From positions 1-64,000 of the forward strand of contig DATNFO010000061.1 in the NCBI GenBank assembly GCA_035606355.1: DNA of 64,000 bases, written 5' to 3'. The translations under genes and the position numbers were made by a program. This DNA comes from Sulfopaludibacter sp035606355. Its GTDB lineage: Bacteria > Acidobacteriota > Terriglobia > Bryobacterales > Bryobacteraceae. The notes under the pieces are model-generated. The model saw only the letters and a program-made list of their open reading frames with translations, did no database searches and was not told the DNA's origin. Below, in pieces: positions 36,328 through 46,380 of the stretch (positions within the stretch are counted from its first letter, which is position 1; every line of letters starts with the position of its first letter).

Positions 36328-36563
36328 GTCCTGTGGGACAGGAAGATTCCCTTTCCAGCCTGGAAGAACGAATCCAACAGGCTGTGCAGCTGGTAACCCG
36401 GCTGCGCGAGGAAAGAGAGACTGCCGTGGAAGAGGCCGCCGAAGCGAAAGCCGAGGTGGCCCGCCTGGCCGAAGAAGTCAAGGTTCTGCAAGCCGAGCGC
36501 AAGCAGGTGCGCGCGCGGATTGAAAAGCTGTTGGGCCAGATCGATCAGCTCAACGGCGTCTAA
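36324..36563 (+). CDS. Small coiled-coil protein, ZapB-like
   Basis: This 79-aa protein is predicted to be almost all coiled coil (LEERIQQAVQLVTRLREERETAVEEAAEAKAEV and on). Its size and composition resemble ZapB, and it lies immediately before zapA, so a role in Z-ring assembly is inferred. The ATG overlaps the rplT stop. Confidence 0.65.
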   Translation: MSPVGQEDSLSSLEERIQQAVQLVTRLREERETAVEEAAEAKAEVARLAEEVKVLQAERKQVRARIEKLLGQIDQLNGV

Positions 36564-36585
36564 AAGCGCCCGCAAAAGAGGCCGG

Positions 36586-36882
36586 ATGGAGCCTGCCGAA
36601 AAACAGCCCGTTCGCGTGACCATCCTGAGCCGTCCGTACACCCTGCGGACCGCGGGAGATCCGCGCGAAGTAGAGGCTGTGGCGGCCAGCGTGAATGACC
36701 TCATGCTGACTATCGCCGGCAAAGCTCCCAACGCCGATTCCACCCATATTGCCGTTCTGGCGTGCCTCCACTTAGCTGACAAGCTGAACGAGCTCGAGCG
36801 CGAACTCGCCGAGCTGCGCGGCCGCGTCAACAAAAAATCCGGCGAGCTCGCCGGGTTGCTGGAAGAGGTGCTCCGGCCGTGA
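36586..36882 (+). CDS. zapA: Cell division protein ZapA
   Basis: This 98-aa protein shows the ZapA pattern: VRVTILSRPYTLRT at the N-terminus, ASVNDLMLTIAGKAPNADSTHIAVLACLHLADKL, then a coiled-coil tail. It cross-links FtsZ filaments at midcell. The start is 22 bp after the ZapB-like gene, and the stop overlaps the GTG start of the DUF1684 gene. Confidence 0.85.
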   Translation: MEPAEKQPVRVTILSRPYTLRTAGDPREVEAVAASVNDLMLTIAGKAPNADSTHIAVLACLHLADKLNELERELAELRGRVNKKSGELAGLLEEVLRP

Positions 36883-37700
36883 AGGCTACCGTTGCCGCCG
36901 CTGTGATTTGTATGTCGCTCTCCGCCGCATCCACATACCAAAACCAAATCCTGGAATGGCGCCGCCAGCGCGAAGCCGCATTAAAAGCCGAGGGCGGCTG
37001 GTTGACTGTCGCCGGATTGTTCTGGCTGCACGAAGGCGCGAACACCGCCGGCCGTGACCCCAAGTCGGATGTTGCGCTCCCCGATGGTCCGCCGCACGCA
37101 GCCACATTCGATCTCAAGAACGGCATAGTGTCCGTCACGATCGGCGGTAAAACGCGGGCCGTCAAGCCCGATTCCGCCGATGTTGTCAACGTCGGACGGC
37201 TGAATCTCTATGTGATCAAGCGCGGGGATAAGTTCGGCATCCGCTTAAAGGATCCGGATAGCCAGTACCGGCGCGAGTTTCACGGCATCGAGAGCTACCC
37301 CGTAAACGAGGCGTATCGCGTCACCGCGCGCTGGGTAGCGGAGCCGAAGAAGATCCCAATCCTCAACGTCATCGGCCAGACCGAAGATTCCGAGTGCCCG
37401 GGCTACGCCATCTTCGAACTGCGCGGCCAGGAACTGCGCCTCTATCCGATTCTCGAAAGCCCCGGCGCGAAGGAGTTCTTCTACATTTTCAAAGATCAGA
37501 CCAGCGGCAAAGAGACCTACGGCGCGGGCCGTTTCCTGTATTCCGACATGCCGCAGGATGGCAAAGTCGTCCTCGACTTCAACAAAGCCTACAACCCTCC
37601 GTGCGCCTTCACTCCCTACGCCACATGCCCGCTACCGCCGCCCGAAAACCGGCTGCCGGTACGAGTTGAGGCTGGGGAGAAGAAGTACGGCAACCACTAA
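36879..37700 (+). CDS. DUF1684 family secreted protein
   Basis: This 273-aa protein has a signal peptide (MKATVAAAVICMSLSAAS). The DUF1684 core includes WLTVAGLFWLHEG near the start and the C-terminal DFNKAYNPPCAFTPYATCPLPPPENRLPV. Function is unknown. It starts with GTG at 36879, overlapping the zapA stop, so it is co-translated with cell division genes. Confidence 0.9.
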   Translation: MKATVAAAVICMSLSAASTYQNQILEWRRQREAALKAEGGWLTVAGLFWLHEGANTAGRDPKSDVALPDGPPHAATFDLKNGIVSVTIGGKTRAVKPDSADVVNVGRLNLYVIKRGDKFGIRLKDPDSQYRREFHGIESYPVNEAYRVTARWVAEPKKIPILNVIGQTEDSECPGYAIFELRGQELRLYPILESPGAKEFFYIFKDQTSGKETYGAGRFLYSDMPQDGKVVLDFNKAYNPPCAFTPYATCPLPPPENRLPVRVEAGEKKYGNH

Positions 37701-37709
37701 AATCAGCGG

Positions 37710-38384
37710 CTAATCCGCGGCGACTCTCTCCCCCAACGCGGAGAGCGACAGCGTGTGGTGAATGTTCAGGAAGGTTTCAACAAGCCTCGGATCCCGCCAC
37801 CCCTTCCTCGTTTCGTCCCGCAGGATTTCGCATGCCTGCCGTCCGCTGAACGCCGGCTTGTAGGGGCGGTTGCTCGTCAGGGCGTCATAGATGTCCACCA
37901 GTTGCAGGACCCTCGCCAGCAACGGGATCTGTTCGCCTCTGAGCCCGTCCGGATACCCACTGCCGTCCCACCGCTCATGGTGGCCGCGGATCAGCGGCAA
38001 AACCGGTCCGAGAACTGTCACCCGCCGGCAGATATCTTCTCCGCGAATCGGGTGGGTGCGCATGACTACCCATTCGTCCTCCGTCAATTTGCCCGGCTTA
38101 AAGAGAATCGAGTCTGGAATTCCCACCTTGCCGACGTCGTGCAGAAACCCTCCGCGATACAGAGCCCGCAAGTCCGGCTCCTGGAGCCCCAGTGCCCTCC
38201 CCAGCGCAACGCTGATGTTTGCCAGCCGTGCACAGTGCCCCGCTGTCAGGCTGTCGCGCTGCTCTACCGCTTCGCCTAAAGCGAGCAGCACTCCAGTGGC
38301 TTCATCGTTCCCGATGTCTACGGCTGCGTGGCTCCACTGAGGGACGCTCTCCGCAACCGCGCTGATTATGTTCGTTTGCAGCAT
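37710..38384 (-). CDS. HD-GYP domain phosphohydrolase
   Basis: This 224-aa single-domain protein has the full HD-GYP set: H50, H82-D83 with K86 (HDVGKVGIPD), H111 (THPIRGE), H135-H136, D140 and GSGYP. Such enzymes degrade cyclic di-GMP or related cyclic dinucleotides. There is no receiver or other sensory domain, so it may work with a partner. It converges with the DUF1684 gene, 9 bp apart. Confidence 0.9.
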   Translation of the reverse strand: MLQTNIISAVAESVPQWSHAAVDIGNDEATGVLLALGEAVEQRDSLTAGHCARLANISVALGRALGLQEPDLRALYRGGFLHDVGKVGIPDSILFKPGKLTEDEWVVMRTHPIRGEDICRRVTVLGPVLPLIRGHHERWDGSGYPDGLRGEQIPLLARVLQLVDIYDALTSNRPYKPAFSGRQACEILRDETRKGWRDPRLVETFLNIHHTLSLSALGERVAAD

Positions 38385-38438
38385 GGCCTGTACTCTCTAT
38401 CGGCGTACCAGCCCAAAAACTTAAGACCTAAGGCAAAA

Positions 38439-39908
38439 TCAATTCCGAACTACAGTAATCGCGCGCCAGCCCGAATTCCCTGCGGCGTCGTACGCGCGAA
38501 TCGTGACCACATTGGTTCCCACCAGCAGCGGCACTTGCGCGGACCATGCCGCCGTGCCCGACGCCGCGCCGGCACTGCCCGTTGACGTGCTCCACTCCAC
38601 CCGTGCCACGCCAACGTTGTCCGAAGCCGTCCCGCTGATCGTGATGCCCGGTCCGTAAGCGGAGATCATCGTGAGGCTCGGAGAGACGATCGTGACGCTG
38701 GGCGCGGACCTGTCGCCGCCCGCCGGTTGAACTGGCTGAACCGGATTCACCGGAGCGACCGGGTTCACGGGTGTAATGGGCGACACCGGGTTGCCTGCCG
38801 CTGCCGGCGATTTCGGCGCTCCGTACAGCGCCTGGATGCCCGCGATATCGTCTTCCGTGAGGCCGCTCGCCATCTTGTAATACGGGTACATCACCGCCTT
38901 GGGATTGTCGGAATGGGCGAGGCCCAGCGCATGGCCGGTCTCATGTAAGGCCACCGAGAACAAGTCGATATCGGAGCCTAGATTCCAGTTCACTCCGTCA
39001 TTGAAGTGCATGTCGCCGGCGACCGGTTCGGAATTCGGAGGAGCGGGATAGAAGGTGTGCGCCAGTTGGTTGGGGCTGGTGAACGCATAACTGTCGCCAT
39101 GCGCGCCTGAGGCGAATACAATTTCGATATTGCGTGCGATGTTCGCTTGCTGCCCGGCAGTGAACGTCACATTCCCGAACTTCGCCCATTCGGCGAATGC
39201 CTGCTCCACGGCGACGCGAGCCGCGTTCTGGTCCAGCTTGCCGGGAAGAGTTTCGAACACGTAGCTCAGGGCGACGCTGCCGTTCTGCGCCGTCCAGCCG
39301 GTAGATGCCATTGCATAATCGGCCACCGGACCTGCTACCGTGATCGGTCCATTGCACGCGATCAGGCGGCGGTGAGTGTAGAGCGCGGAAGGCGCCGGGA
39401 GTACATACGCCACTTCATCGCGCGCCGCCAGATCTGCGAGCCGTTCGGGTGCGCCGTCCGCGAGCACGTGCCAGGGCTGTAACCCATCCACCTCCTGCGG
39501 GCGGAATCCGTACTCACCGGCGATGCCGCGCGCCGCTTCACCATCGATATCCGGGTGAAACAGAATCAGATAGCCGCCGCTCGCCCTGGCGAGCTCCGGA
39601 CTGAGCTTTGCCGACGAAGCCAGCGCCCCGAACCACACCACTCCCAAGCCGCGAAGCTCCGGGGGCCCGTCGGAAGCCGCCATCAACCCGTTTTCGGGCA
39701 CGTAGGCAAGCACGTGAATGCGCCGGTGTTCCAGTTCCGCGCGCGTGCCGGCGTCCGGAAACGCCGCAAATTGCAGCAGCCAGTGGTGTACAGCGCGCGG
39801 CTCGCGCCCGGCCTTCGTCCGAGCTGTCTCCGGCACTTTCAGATGTATGTTTCCACTGGCCGAGGCAGAGATCGCCAATAGAATTCCAACGAGTAATCGC
39901 AGCGGCAT
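38439..39908 (-). CDS. Secreted matrixin-like metalloprotease with Ig-like C-terminus
   Basis: This 489-aa protein has a signal peptide (MPLRLLVGILLAISASAS). A proregion-like domain resembling those of secreted subtilases follows (about residues 40-150). The M10-type zinc site HETGHALGLAH has H322, H326 and H332 and is followed by a Met-turn (AVMYP). A Pro/Val/Asn linker built on PVNPVAPV repeats leads to an Ig-like bacterial domain (about 400-489). It is an extracellular protease. It diverges from the NHL gene. Confidence 0.85.
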   Translation of the reverse strand: MPLRLLVGILLAISASASGNIHLKVPETARTKAGREPRAVHHWLLQFAAFPDAGTRAELEHRRIHVLAYVPENGLMAASDGPPELRGLGVVWFGALASSAKLSPELARASGGYLILFHPDIDGEAARGIAGEYGFRPQEVDGLQPWHVLADGAPERLADLAARDEVAYVLPAPSALYTHRRLIACNGPITVAGPVADYAMASTGWTAQNGSVALSYVFETLPGKLDQNAARVAVEQAFAEWAKFGNVTFTAGQQANIARNIEIVFASGAHGDSYAFTSPNQLAHTFYPAPPNSEPVAGDMHFNDGVNWNLGSDIDLFSVALHETGHALGLAHSDNPKAVMYPYYKMASGLTEDDIAGIQALYGAPKSPAAAGNPVSPITPVNPVAPVNPVQPVQPAGGDRSAPSVTIVSPSLTMISAYGPGITISGTASDNVGVARVEWSTSTGSAGAASGTAAWSAQVPLLVGTNVVTIRAYDAAGNSGWRAITVVRN

Positions 39909-39991
39909 TTTGTGTAATTCACGTCCTGAATTCTCATTTCGGCCCGAATGAGAATTTCTTCAGTGGGCGGGCACTAAACTTCTTGCTCGCC

Positions 39992-42736
39992 TTGAAACTC
40001 GCGTTGGGCTTCCTTTCGCTGTTCCTGGCCGCCGGCCGCGCCCAGACGGCGACCGCCGCGCCCGCTTTCCGCGTGGAAACATTCGCCGGAAGCTCACTGG
40101 CCGGCGACGGCGGTCCCGCAACCGGTGCACAGATCGGTTCCATCTACGGGGTCGTGGCGGATCACTCAGGTAACCTCTACCTATCGGACACCGACGGTCA
40201 CCGCGTGCGGAAAATTGCCCCGAACGGCATCATCACCACCATTGCAGGCACGGGCGCCGCAGGCTTTTCGGGCGATGGCGGACCAGGCACCGCGGCGCAG
40301 CTCAACACGCCCTACGGCCTCGCCGTCGATCTCGCCGGCAACGTCTTCATTGCCGATCTGGGGAACAGCCGCGTCCGGCGGGTGGCGGCGGACGGAACCA
40401 TCACGACTTATGCTGGCGGCGGAGCGTCGGGAGCCACGGGCGACGGCGGGCCGGCCGTGAAGGCTCAGTTGCTTGGTCCACGCAACGTTGCCGTGGACAC
40501 CGCAGGCATCGTTTACATTTCCGAGTTCAGCAGTCATCGCGTGAGGCGGGTCGGCACCGATGGCATCATCTCCACTTTTGCGGGAACGGGAGCGGCAGGG
40601 TACAGCGGAGAAGGCGGCGCGCCGTCGCACGCGCAGTTGAACTTTCCGGCCGGTCTGGCGCTGGATCGCACCGGCGCCCTCTACATCGCCGATTCGCAAA
40701 ACGGCTGCATTCGCAAAGTGGCCAACGGGACCATCGTCACCGCCCTCGGCCGTTCCCCCGAAGTCACGCTTCTCACTCCCACGGCAGTCGCCGTCGATTT
40801 GCTCGGCAATACCTATGTGGCGGATCTCAGCAACACTGTCCACGTGTATTCGCCCGACGGCAAATGGACGCTGGTGGCCGGCAATGGCGCTCCCAAGTTC
40901 ATGGGGGATGGAGGGCCGGCGAAGGATGCAGGCCTGGCCTATGTGCACGAACTTGCTGTGGACCTCGCGGGCAATCTCGATATCGCCGATGATGTGCGCC
41001 TTCGCCAGGTCAACCCCTCTCTGAGGATCGCCACCATTGCGGGCGATGCGTATCAGCACTCCATCGGCGATGGCGGCCCGGCAAATGCCGCCCAGTTGCA
41101 CCTCCCGTCCGCGGTTTCCATGGATTCGGCCGGCAATCTGTACATCGCCGACGCCGAAACGCAGCGGATCCGGCAGGTTCAACGCTCGGGCATCATCGGC
41201 ACCTTCGCGGGCACCGGCAACGCAGGCTATACGCGCGACGGCATAGCGGCAACGGCGGCCGACCTGAACTCTCCCTTCGGCGTTACCGTCGATCCGAACG
41301 GCAATATTCTGATCGCCGACAGCTTCAATCACCGCGTGCGCCAGGTAACCGGCGGCGTCATCGCCACGTTCGCGGGTACCGGCACAAGCGGAACAGGCGA
41401 AGAGGGGCTGGCGCCCGCGAAAACGCAGCTCCGCGGGCCGCGCGCGGTTTGCGGCGACCGGTCCGGGACGGTTTATATCGTAGATACGTCCAACCATCGC
41501 GTGCTGCGCGGCGCACCGGGCGGAAATCTGACCGTCGCCGCGGGCAACGGCGCGCCCGGAGACGAGGGCGATGGCGGTCCGGCGCGGCTCGCGGAGCTCA
41601 ATGAGCCGGGCGCTTGCACGGTGGATGTTAGGGGCAACCTCTATATCGCCGACACGTTGAGCCACCGCATTCGGAAGGTAACGACGGATGGCGTCATCGC
41701 GACCATCGCCGGCACGGGCAAAGCGGATTTCGGCGGCGACGAAGGTCCGGCGACCGCGGCCGTGCTGAACACACCGCGCGGCGTGGCCGTCGACGGCAAC
41801 GGCGCCGTCTACATCGCCGATACCGCGAATAATCGCATTCGCCTGATCACGGCGGATGGCGTCATCCACACAGTAGCCGGCCGGCCCTTCGCGGGCTTTT
41901 CCGGCGATGACGGACCGGCGCTCTCGGCGGTCTTCAACTAACCGCAAGGCCTCTTTCTGGATGGCTCGGGGAATCTTTACATCGCCGATTCGGCCAACAA
42001 TCGCGTGCGGCGGCTGGTCCCGTCCACGCTGGCTCCGGTGCTCGTTGCTCCGGAAGTGACGCCCCCGATCTCGGTGGTGAACGCCGCCAGCATGACGGCG
42101 GGTCCGATAGCACCCGGGGAAGTGGTGACAGTGTTCGGTACAGGCATTGGTCCTGTCACCGGGGTCGCGGGATCGTATTTGCCCGGCGGCGTGCTTGCGA
42201 ACATGGCCGGTGGCGCGGAGATCCGTTTCGATGGTGTGCCGGCGCCGGTATTCTATGCCCAGTCGTCGCAGGTGAACGTGCAGGCGCCGTATACGCTTTC
42301 GGGCCGTGCAGTGACCCATGTCGAAGCGTTCTACCTCGGCCAGAGCGTCGCCACGGCTGACGTTCCGGTGACGTCATCGGCGCCTGCTCTATTCGGTCCC
42401 GCGGTGAATCAGGACGGATCGCTGAACTCGCAGTCGAATCCGGCGCCGCGCTCGAGTGTGGTCACGATCTACGGCACGGGAGAAGGGCTTACCACCGGCG
42501 CAAACGTTTCCGGAATGCCGGCTGGAGCGCCCTTCGCGCAGCCGCAACTGCGGACGTCTCTCACCATCGCAGGAGTTGCGCCGCAGATTCTGTATCTGGG
42601 CAGCGCTCCCGGGTTGATTGGGATGCTGCAGATTAACGCCCTCGTGCCCGGCGGCTTCGTGCAGTCCGGTGCTGCCGCCGTACAACTCACGGTGGGCGGC
42701 GTGGTCTCGCCCGCGCTCACGATCTGGGTGCAGTAA
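39992..42736 (+). pseudogene. NHL-repeat/TIGR03437 secreted protein gene with one in-frame stop
   Basis: The frame is open from about 39992 (TTG, signal peptide LGFLSLFLAAGRAQ) to a TAA at 41939-41941. It then continues in the same frame to 42736. The first part holds about a dozen NHL repeats. The stop falls inside an NHL repeat (FN-stop-PQGLFLDGSGNLYIADSANNRVRRL), and the TIGR03437 domain (VVNAASMTAGPIAPGEVVTVFGTGIGP) lies beyond it. There is no frameshift. It may be a fresh nonsense mutation, a sequencing error, or a split into two proteins. The start codon is uncertain; a TAAACT box lies 11 nt before it. Confidence 0.8.
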
Positions 42737-42746
42737 ACTCGGAAGC

Positions 42747-43523
42747 GTGCTGCCCGTCGCACTCACGATCGCCGGTTCGGACCCGAGCGGCGGCGCGGGC
42801 ATTCAGGCGGATCTGAAGACATTTCACCGCTTCGGAGTGTACGGCGAGGCAGTGATCTCACTGATCACGGTACAAAATAGCGTACGATGCTCGCGCGTAG
42901 AGGTGCTGTCCGCCGCGCTCGTCGCCGAGCAGATCGAAGCTGTTGTCGAAGACATCCCGCCGCGCGCCGCCAAGACAGGCGCGCTCGGTTCGCCGGCAGT
43001 CGTCAGAGCGGTGGCGCGGGCGGCGGCAGCGTGGCGCTTTCCGCTTGTCGTGGACCCTGTGTTTGTCGGGAAGCACGGCGGCGCACTGGCGTCGGACGAT
43101 GCCGTTAGCGCCCTGGCCGAGGATCTCCTCCCCCTCGCCGCTCTCGTTACGCCCAACGTTCCGGAAGCCGAAGCGCTCAGCGGGGTGCGCATCGCCTGCC
43201 TCGCGGACATGCGGCAGGCGGCTGTGCGTATTTTTGAAACCGGTGCGCAAGCGGTGCTCGTCAAGGGCGGCCACCTCGAAGGCGAACCCATCGACCTGCT
43301 CTTCGATGGGCGCGACTTCATCGACCTGCCCGCGCCGCGAGTCAACACGGCCCACACTCACGGCACCGGGTGCACCTATTCGGCGGCCATCACCGCGCTG
43401 CTGGCTCGCGGTGTGCCTCTGCGGGAGGCGGTGCACTCGGCCAAGCGGTTCCTTCACAATGCCATTGCGACGAATCCCGGCTTGGGGAGTGGAGCGGGTC
43501 CGCTGAATCATTTTGCGGAGTGA
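42747..43523 (+). CDS. thiD: Hydroxymethylpyrimidine kinase / phosphomethylpyrimidine kinase
   Basis: This 258-aa ribokinase-fold enzyme makes HMP pyrophosphate for thiamine synthesis. It has LTIAGSDPSGGAGIQADLKTF, VLVKGGH and the C-terminal THGTGCTYSAAI (anion hole and catalytic Asp/Cys region). It starts with GTG 10 bp after the NHL gene stop and 7 nt after a TAAACT hexamer. No other thiamine gene is in the window. Confidence 0.95.
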   Translation: MLPVALTIAGSDPSGGAGIQADLKTFHRFGVYGEAVISLITVQNSVRCSRVEVLSAALVAEQIEAVVEDIPPRAAKTGALGSPAVVRAVARAAAAWRFPLVVDPVFVGKHGGALASDDAVSALAEDLLPLAALVTPNVPEAEALSGVRIACLADMRQAAVRIFETGAQAVLVKGGHLEGEPIDLLFDGRDFIDLPAPRVNTAHTHGTGCTYSAAITALLARGVPLREAVHSAKRFLHNAIATNPGLGSGAGPLNHFAE

Positions 43524-43541
43524 GGTTGCTATTCTGAAAGC

Positions 43542-43760
43542 GTGACAAAGCTGCAGGTCCGCTTCCGATTCGAACAGCCGCTGGACGACGCGGCCCTCTC
43601 CCGGCTCTCCGACACGACGGCTCTCTACGGCATCCACAAAATCAAAATGGACCCCGGCATGGACGGCATGCTCGTGGAATACGACGCCACGCGCCTCAGC
43701 GGAGCCGACGTAGCAGCCGCATTCTCAGGCTTCGGCATTCCTGTAGACTTCCGCAAGTAG
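43542..43760 (+). CDS. Small conserved-looking protein of unknown function
   Basis: This 72-aa protein (KLQVRFRFEQPLDDAALSRLSDTTALYGIHKIKMDPGM...) has an alternating beta-alpha-beta-beta-alpha-beta pattern like a ferredoxin or HMA-like fold, but no metal-binding cysteine pair. GTG start, 18 bp after thiD and 6 nt after TATTCT. I cannot name a family. Confidence 0.55.
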   Translation: MTKLQVRFRFEQPLDDAALSRLSDTTALYGIHKIKMDPGMDGMLVEYDATRLSGADVAAAFSGFGIPVDFRK

Positions 43761-43782
43761 CGACCGGTCTCCAGACCGGTTG
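43761..43782. repeat. Short ACCGGTCT palindrome at a convergent junction
   Basis: The palindrome ACCGGTCT/AGACCGGT starts directly after the stop codon at 43760 and lies between convergent genes. It has a GC-rich stem without a T tract, and it recurs at 46775, 46874 and 50770. Confidence 0.7.
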
Positions 43783-43819
43783 CAGGCGCGCGCAGCGCGT
43801 CTCGCTGAATCCGGCAATC

Positions 43820-46291
43820 CTAATCGTGTCTGAGCGCTTCCAGCGGATTCGTTTTCGCCGCTCTTTGCGCCGGTAGGAACGCTGCCGCCGCGGCCGTGAT
43901 CGAGAGCAGGCACGCTGCGGCCACAACCACCGCCGTGTCATTCGGTTTGACTCCGAAGAGCTGGCTGGCCGTAATCTTCGCTCCGGCCAACGCCGCGGGA
44001 ATTCCGAGCCCCAGCCCGATTCCCAGGATCCACACCAGCTCGCTCATGATCAGCGACCGTATACGCCCCGGCGCCGCGCCCAAGGCCATGCGGATTCCGA
44101 TTTCCCTTGTCCGGCGCGCGACTCCGTACGCCATCACGCCGTAGAGACCGAGCATCGCGAGCAGCGTCGCCAGCACGGCAAAAGCTCCCGCCAATCGTAG
44201 CGCGATCTCATCGTTCCGCACGTTTTCGTGTACTTGGCCGGTGAGCGTTCGCATATCCTGCAAGGGCACGTCGCGATCGATCTGCGCCATCGTAGCCCGG
44301 ATCTGCGGCACAATCTGCTCCGGCGGCATCGCCGTTTTCAGGTAAAAGCTGAGTTGGCTCGGCTTCGCATCCTGCCGCCACGGCCGGTAGAACACGGGAA
44401 TGATTTTCTGCCGCACGCCGGAATAGTGGCTGTTGCGGACCACGCCGACGATTTGCGCATCGAAAGGTCCAGTGCGATCGAATTGCACACCGAGCCCAAT
44501 CGGGTTGCGTCCGCCGCAAAACTGTTTCGCGAACTCCTCATTCACCACCACGACTTTTGGAGCGGCGGCCGTATCGGTATCGAGAATCTCGCGGCCCGCA
44601 ATGAGCGGGATGCCCATCTTGCCGAAAAAGTTCGGCCCTACCTCGGAGAACTTGGAGTTCAATCGCTTTGCCGAGCCTTGCAGGGCGAAGCCGGTGCCCC
44701 AATTGTCGCCCGCGATCAGCGGCACAAGCGAAGTCGCCACAGAGCGGACGCCGGGAATGGCGGCGAGTTTCTCTTCGGCTTCGGCGAATTCGGCGGCCGT
44801 CTTTTCCCAGGAATTTCCGTTCAGCCGCGGCACGGTATAGAAGCCGATGACGTTGTCCATTCGGATGCCCAGATTCACGTGCAGCAAGTTCGTCAGGCTG
44901 CGCACGAACAATCCGGTGGGCACCAGCAGGACCACCGAGAGCGTCACCTGCGCGCACACCAGCGCCACCCGCATACGCCGCGCCGTGCGCGATCCCGACG
45001 CCTTGCCGGAGTCTTCCGAAAGCACCGCCGCCACCGCCGTGCGCGATGCGTCCCATGCCGGATAAAAGCCCACGAGCACTCCCACCGCGAGCGAAAGTCC
45101 GATGCTGAAGAGCAGCACCGGCCAGTTCACTCCCGCGCCGGCGAAGCTGTCGCGCTGGTCCGTCATCCAGGACGCCAGCACCCGCACCGAGACGCTGGCG
45201 ATCGCGAGCCCCACCGCGCATCCGGTGGCGGAGAGCAGCATCGCTTCGGTAAGGAACTGCGCCATCAGTTCGCCGCGCCCGGCGCCGATCGCCGCGCGAA
45301 CCGCCAGCTCTTTGCGGCGCTCCGCGGAGCGGGCCAGTAGCAGGTTGGCGGCGTTTGCCATGGCGATCAGCAGCACCAGCAGCGTGGCGCCCATGAGGAT
45401 CTTGATGGCGCGCGCATATGCGTCGCGAAATTCGCTGTGGCCCTGACTTCCCGGCTCCATCGTGAGTTGTGTTTGCCGGAAGCGCGGAATCCAGTCCTTG
45501 CGGAATTCCTTCATCTGCATCACCTCTTCGGCGATGGCGTGGAACGGACCGCTCAGCGCGGCTTGCGCCTGCTGAATGGAAACTCCGGGATTCAGACGCG
45601 CGACCAGGTAAATCCAGTACCAGTCCAGACGATCGTTCGGCAGCAGTCCCGGTGTGGTCCGGTTGAGGCTGATGGGAGCGAACACGCTCGGCTCGCGGCC
45701 CACCGTGGTTCCTGCGAACCCGGGCGGCGCGACACCGACAATCGTGAGCTGTTGACCGTTCACTGTGATGCTGCGGTTGAGGACCGGTTCGGAGCCCAGG
45801 CGATCGTGCCAATAGCGATAATCGAGCACAGCCACCGGGTTGCCCGCTCCTGAAACGTCGTCGGAAGGTTCGATCAGGCGGCCGGTATAGGGGCGCACGC
45901 CCATCACCGAAAAATACTTGCCGGAGACGAGCATCATGGAGCCCGGCACCGTCTGCCGCTCGAACGCAACGTTCGCCTGAATGCGGCGGAAGCCGGCCAC
46001 CTGGGCAGCTTCGGTGTGCTTTTCGAATTCGCGGAACATGCGCCAGTTGAAGATGTAATCCTGGCCGCCCGAATCGTCGTCGCTGGTGCTGCCGCTCTTG
46101 AAGTCGCCATTGTATTTGAGCAGCACCAGTCGCTCCGGGTGCGGCACAGGCAGCGCGCTCAGCACCACCTGGTGGAGCAGCGAAAAAATTGCGGTGTTTA
46201 CCCCAATTCCCAGCCCAAGAGAGAGAATCACCACCGTGCTGAGGAGCGGAGCGTTCTTCAGGTTGCGAAAAGCATAGCGAAAACGGGCCAT
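43820..46291 (-). CDS. ADOP-type ABC transporter permease (FtsX/MacB-like)
   Basis: This 823-aa orphan permease has the duplicated layout. It starts with RFRYAFRNLKNAPLLSTVVILSLGLGIGVNTAIFSLLHQV, followed by a MacB-core-like periplasmic domain. A middle FtsX block contains ARSAERRKELAVRAAIGAGRGELMAQFL, and the last contains RRTREIGIRMALGAAPGRIRSLI. It resembles the permease at 23023-25428 but diverges clearly in the periplasmic parts. No ATPase is adjacent. The ATG at 46291 fits the family start. Confidence 0.9.
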   Translation of the reverse strand: MARFRYAFRNLKNAPLLSTVVILSLGLGIGVNTAIFSLLHQVVLSALPVPHPERLVLLKYNGDFKSGSTSDDDSGGQDYIFNWRMFREFEKHTEAAQVAGFRRIQANVAFERQTVPGSMMLVSGKYFSVMGVRPYTGRLIEPSDDVSGAGNPVAVLDYRYWHDRLGSEPVLNRSITVNGQQLTIVGVAPPGFAGTTVGREPSVFAPISLNRTTPGLLPNDRLDWYWIYLVARLNPGVSIQQAQAALSGPFHAIAEEVMQMKEFRKDWIPRFRQTQLTMEPGSQGHSEFRDAYARAIKILMGATLLVLLIAMANAANLLLARSAERRKELAVRAAIGAGRGELMAQFLTEAMLLSATGCAVGLAIASVSVRVLASWMTDQRDSFAGAGVNWPVLLFSIGLSLAVGVLVGFYPAWDASRTAVAAVLSEDSGKASGSRTARRMRVALVCAQVTLSVVLLVPTGLFVRSLTNLLHVNLGIRMDNVIGFYTVPRLNGNSWEKTAAEFAEAEEKLAAIPGVRSVATSLVPLIAGDNWGTGFALQGSAKRLNSKFSEVGPNFFGKMGIPLIAGREILDTDTAAAPKVVVVNEEFAKQFCGGRNPIGLGVQFDRTGPFDAQIVGVVRNSHYSGVRQKIIPVFYRPWRQDAKPSQLSFYLKTAMPPEQIVPQIRATMAQIDRDVPLQDMRTLTGQVHENVRNDEIALRLAGAFAVLATLLAMLGLYGVMAYGVARRTREIGIRMALGAAPGRIRSLIMSELVWILGIGLGLGIPAALAGAKITASQLFGVKPNDTAVVVAAACLLSITAAAAAFLPAQRAAKTNPLEALRHD

Positions 46292-46380
46292 AATATTCGC
46301 CGATTGGACGCTCGGCAGACGAAACGGTCGCGTGTTTACGATTATGTCAGTCCATCCCGCGTATACTTCCATGCAACGGG

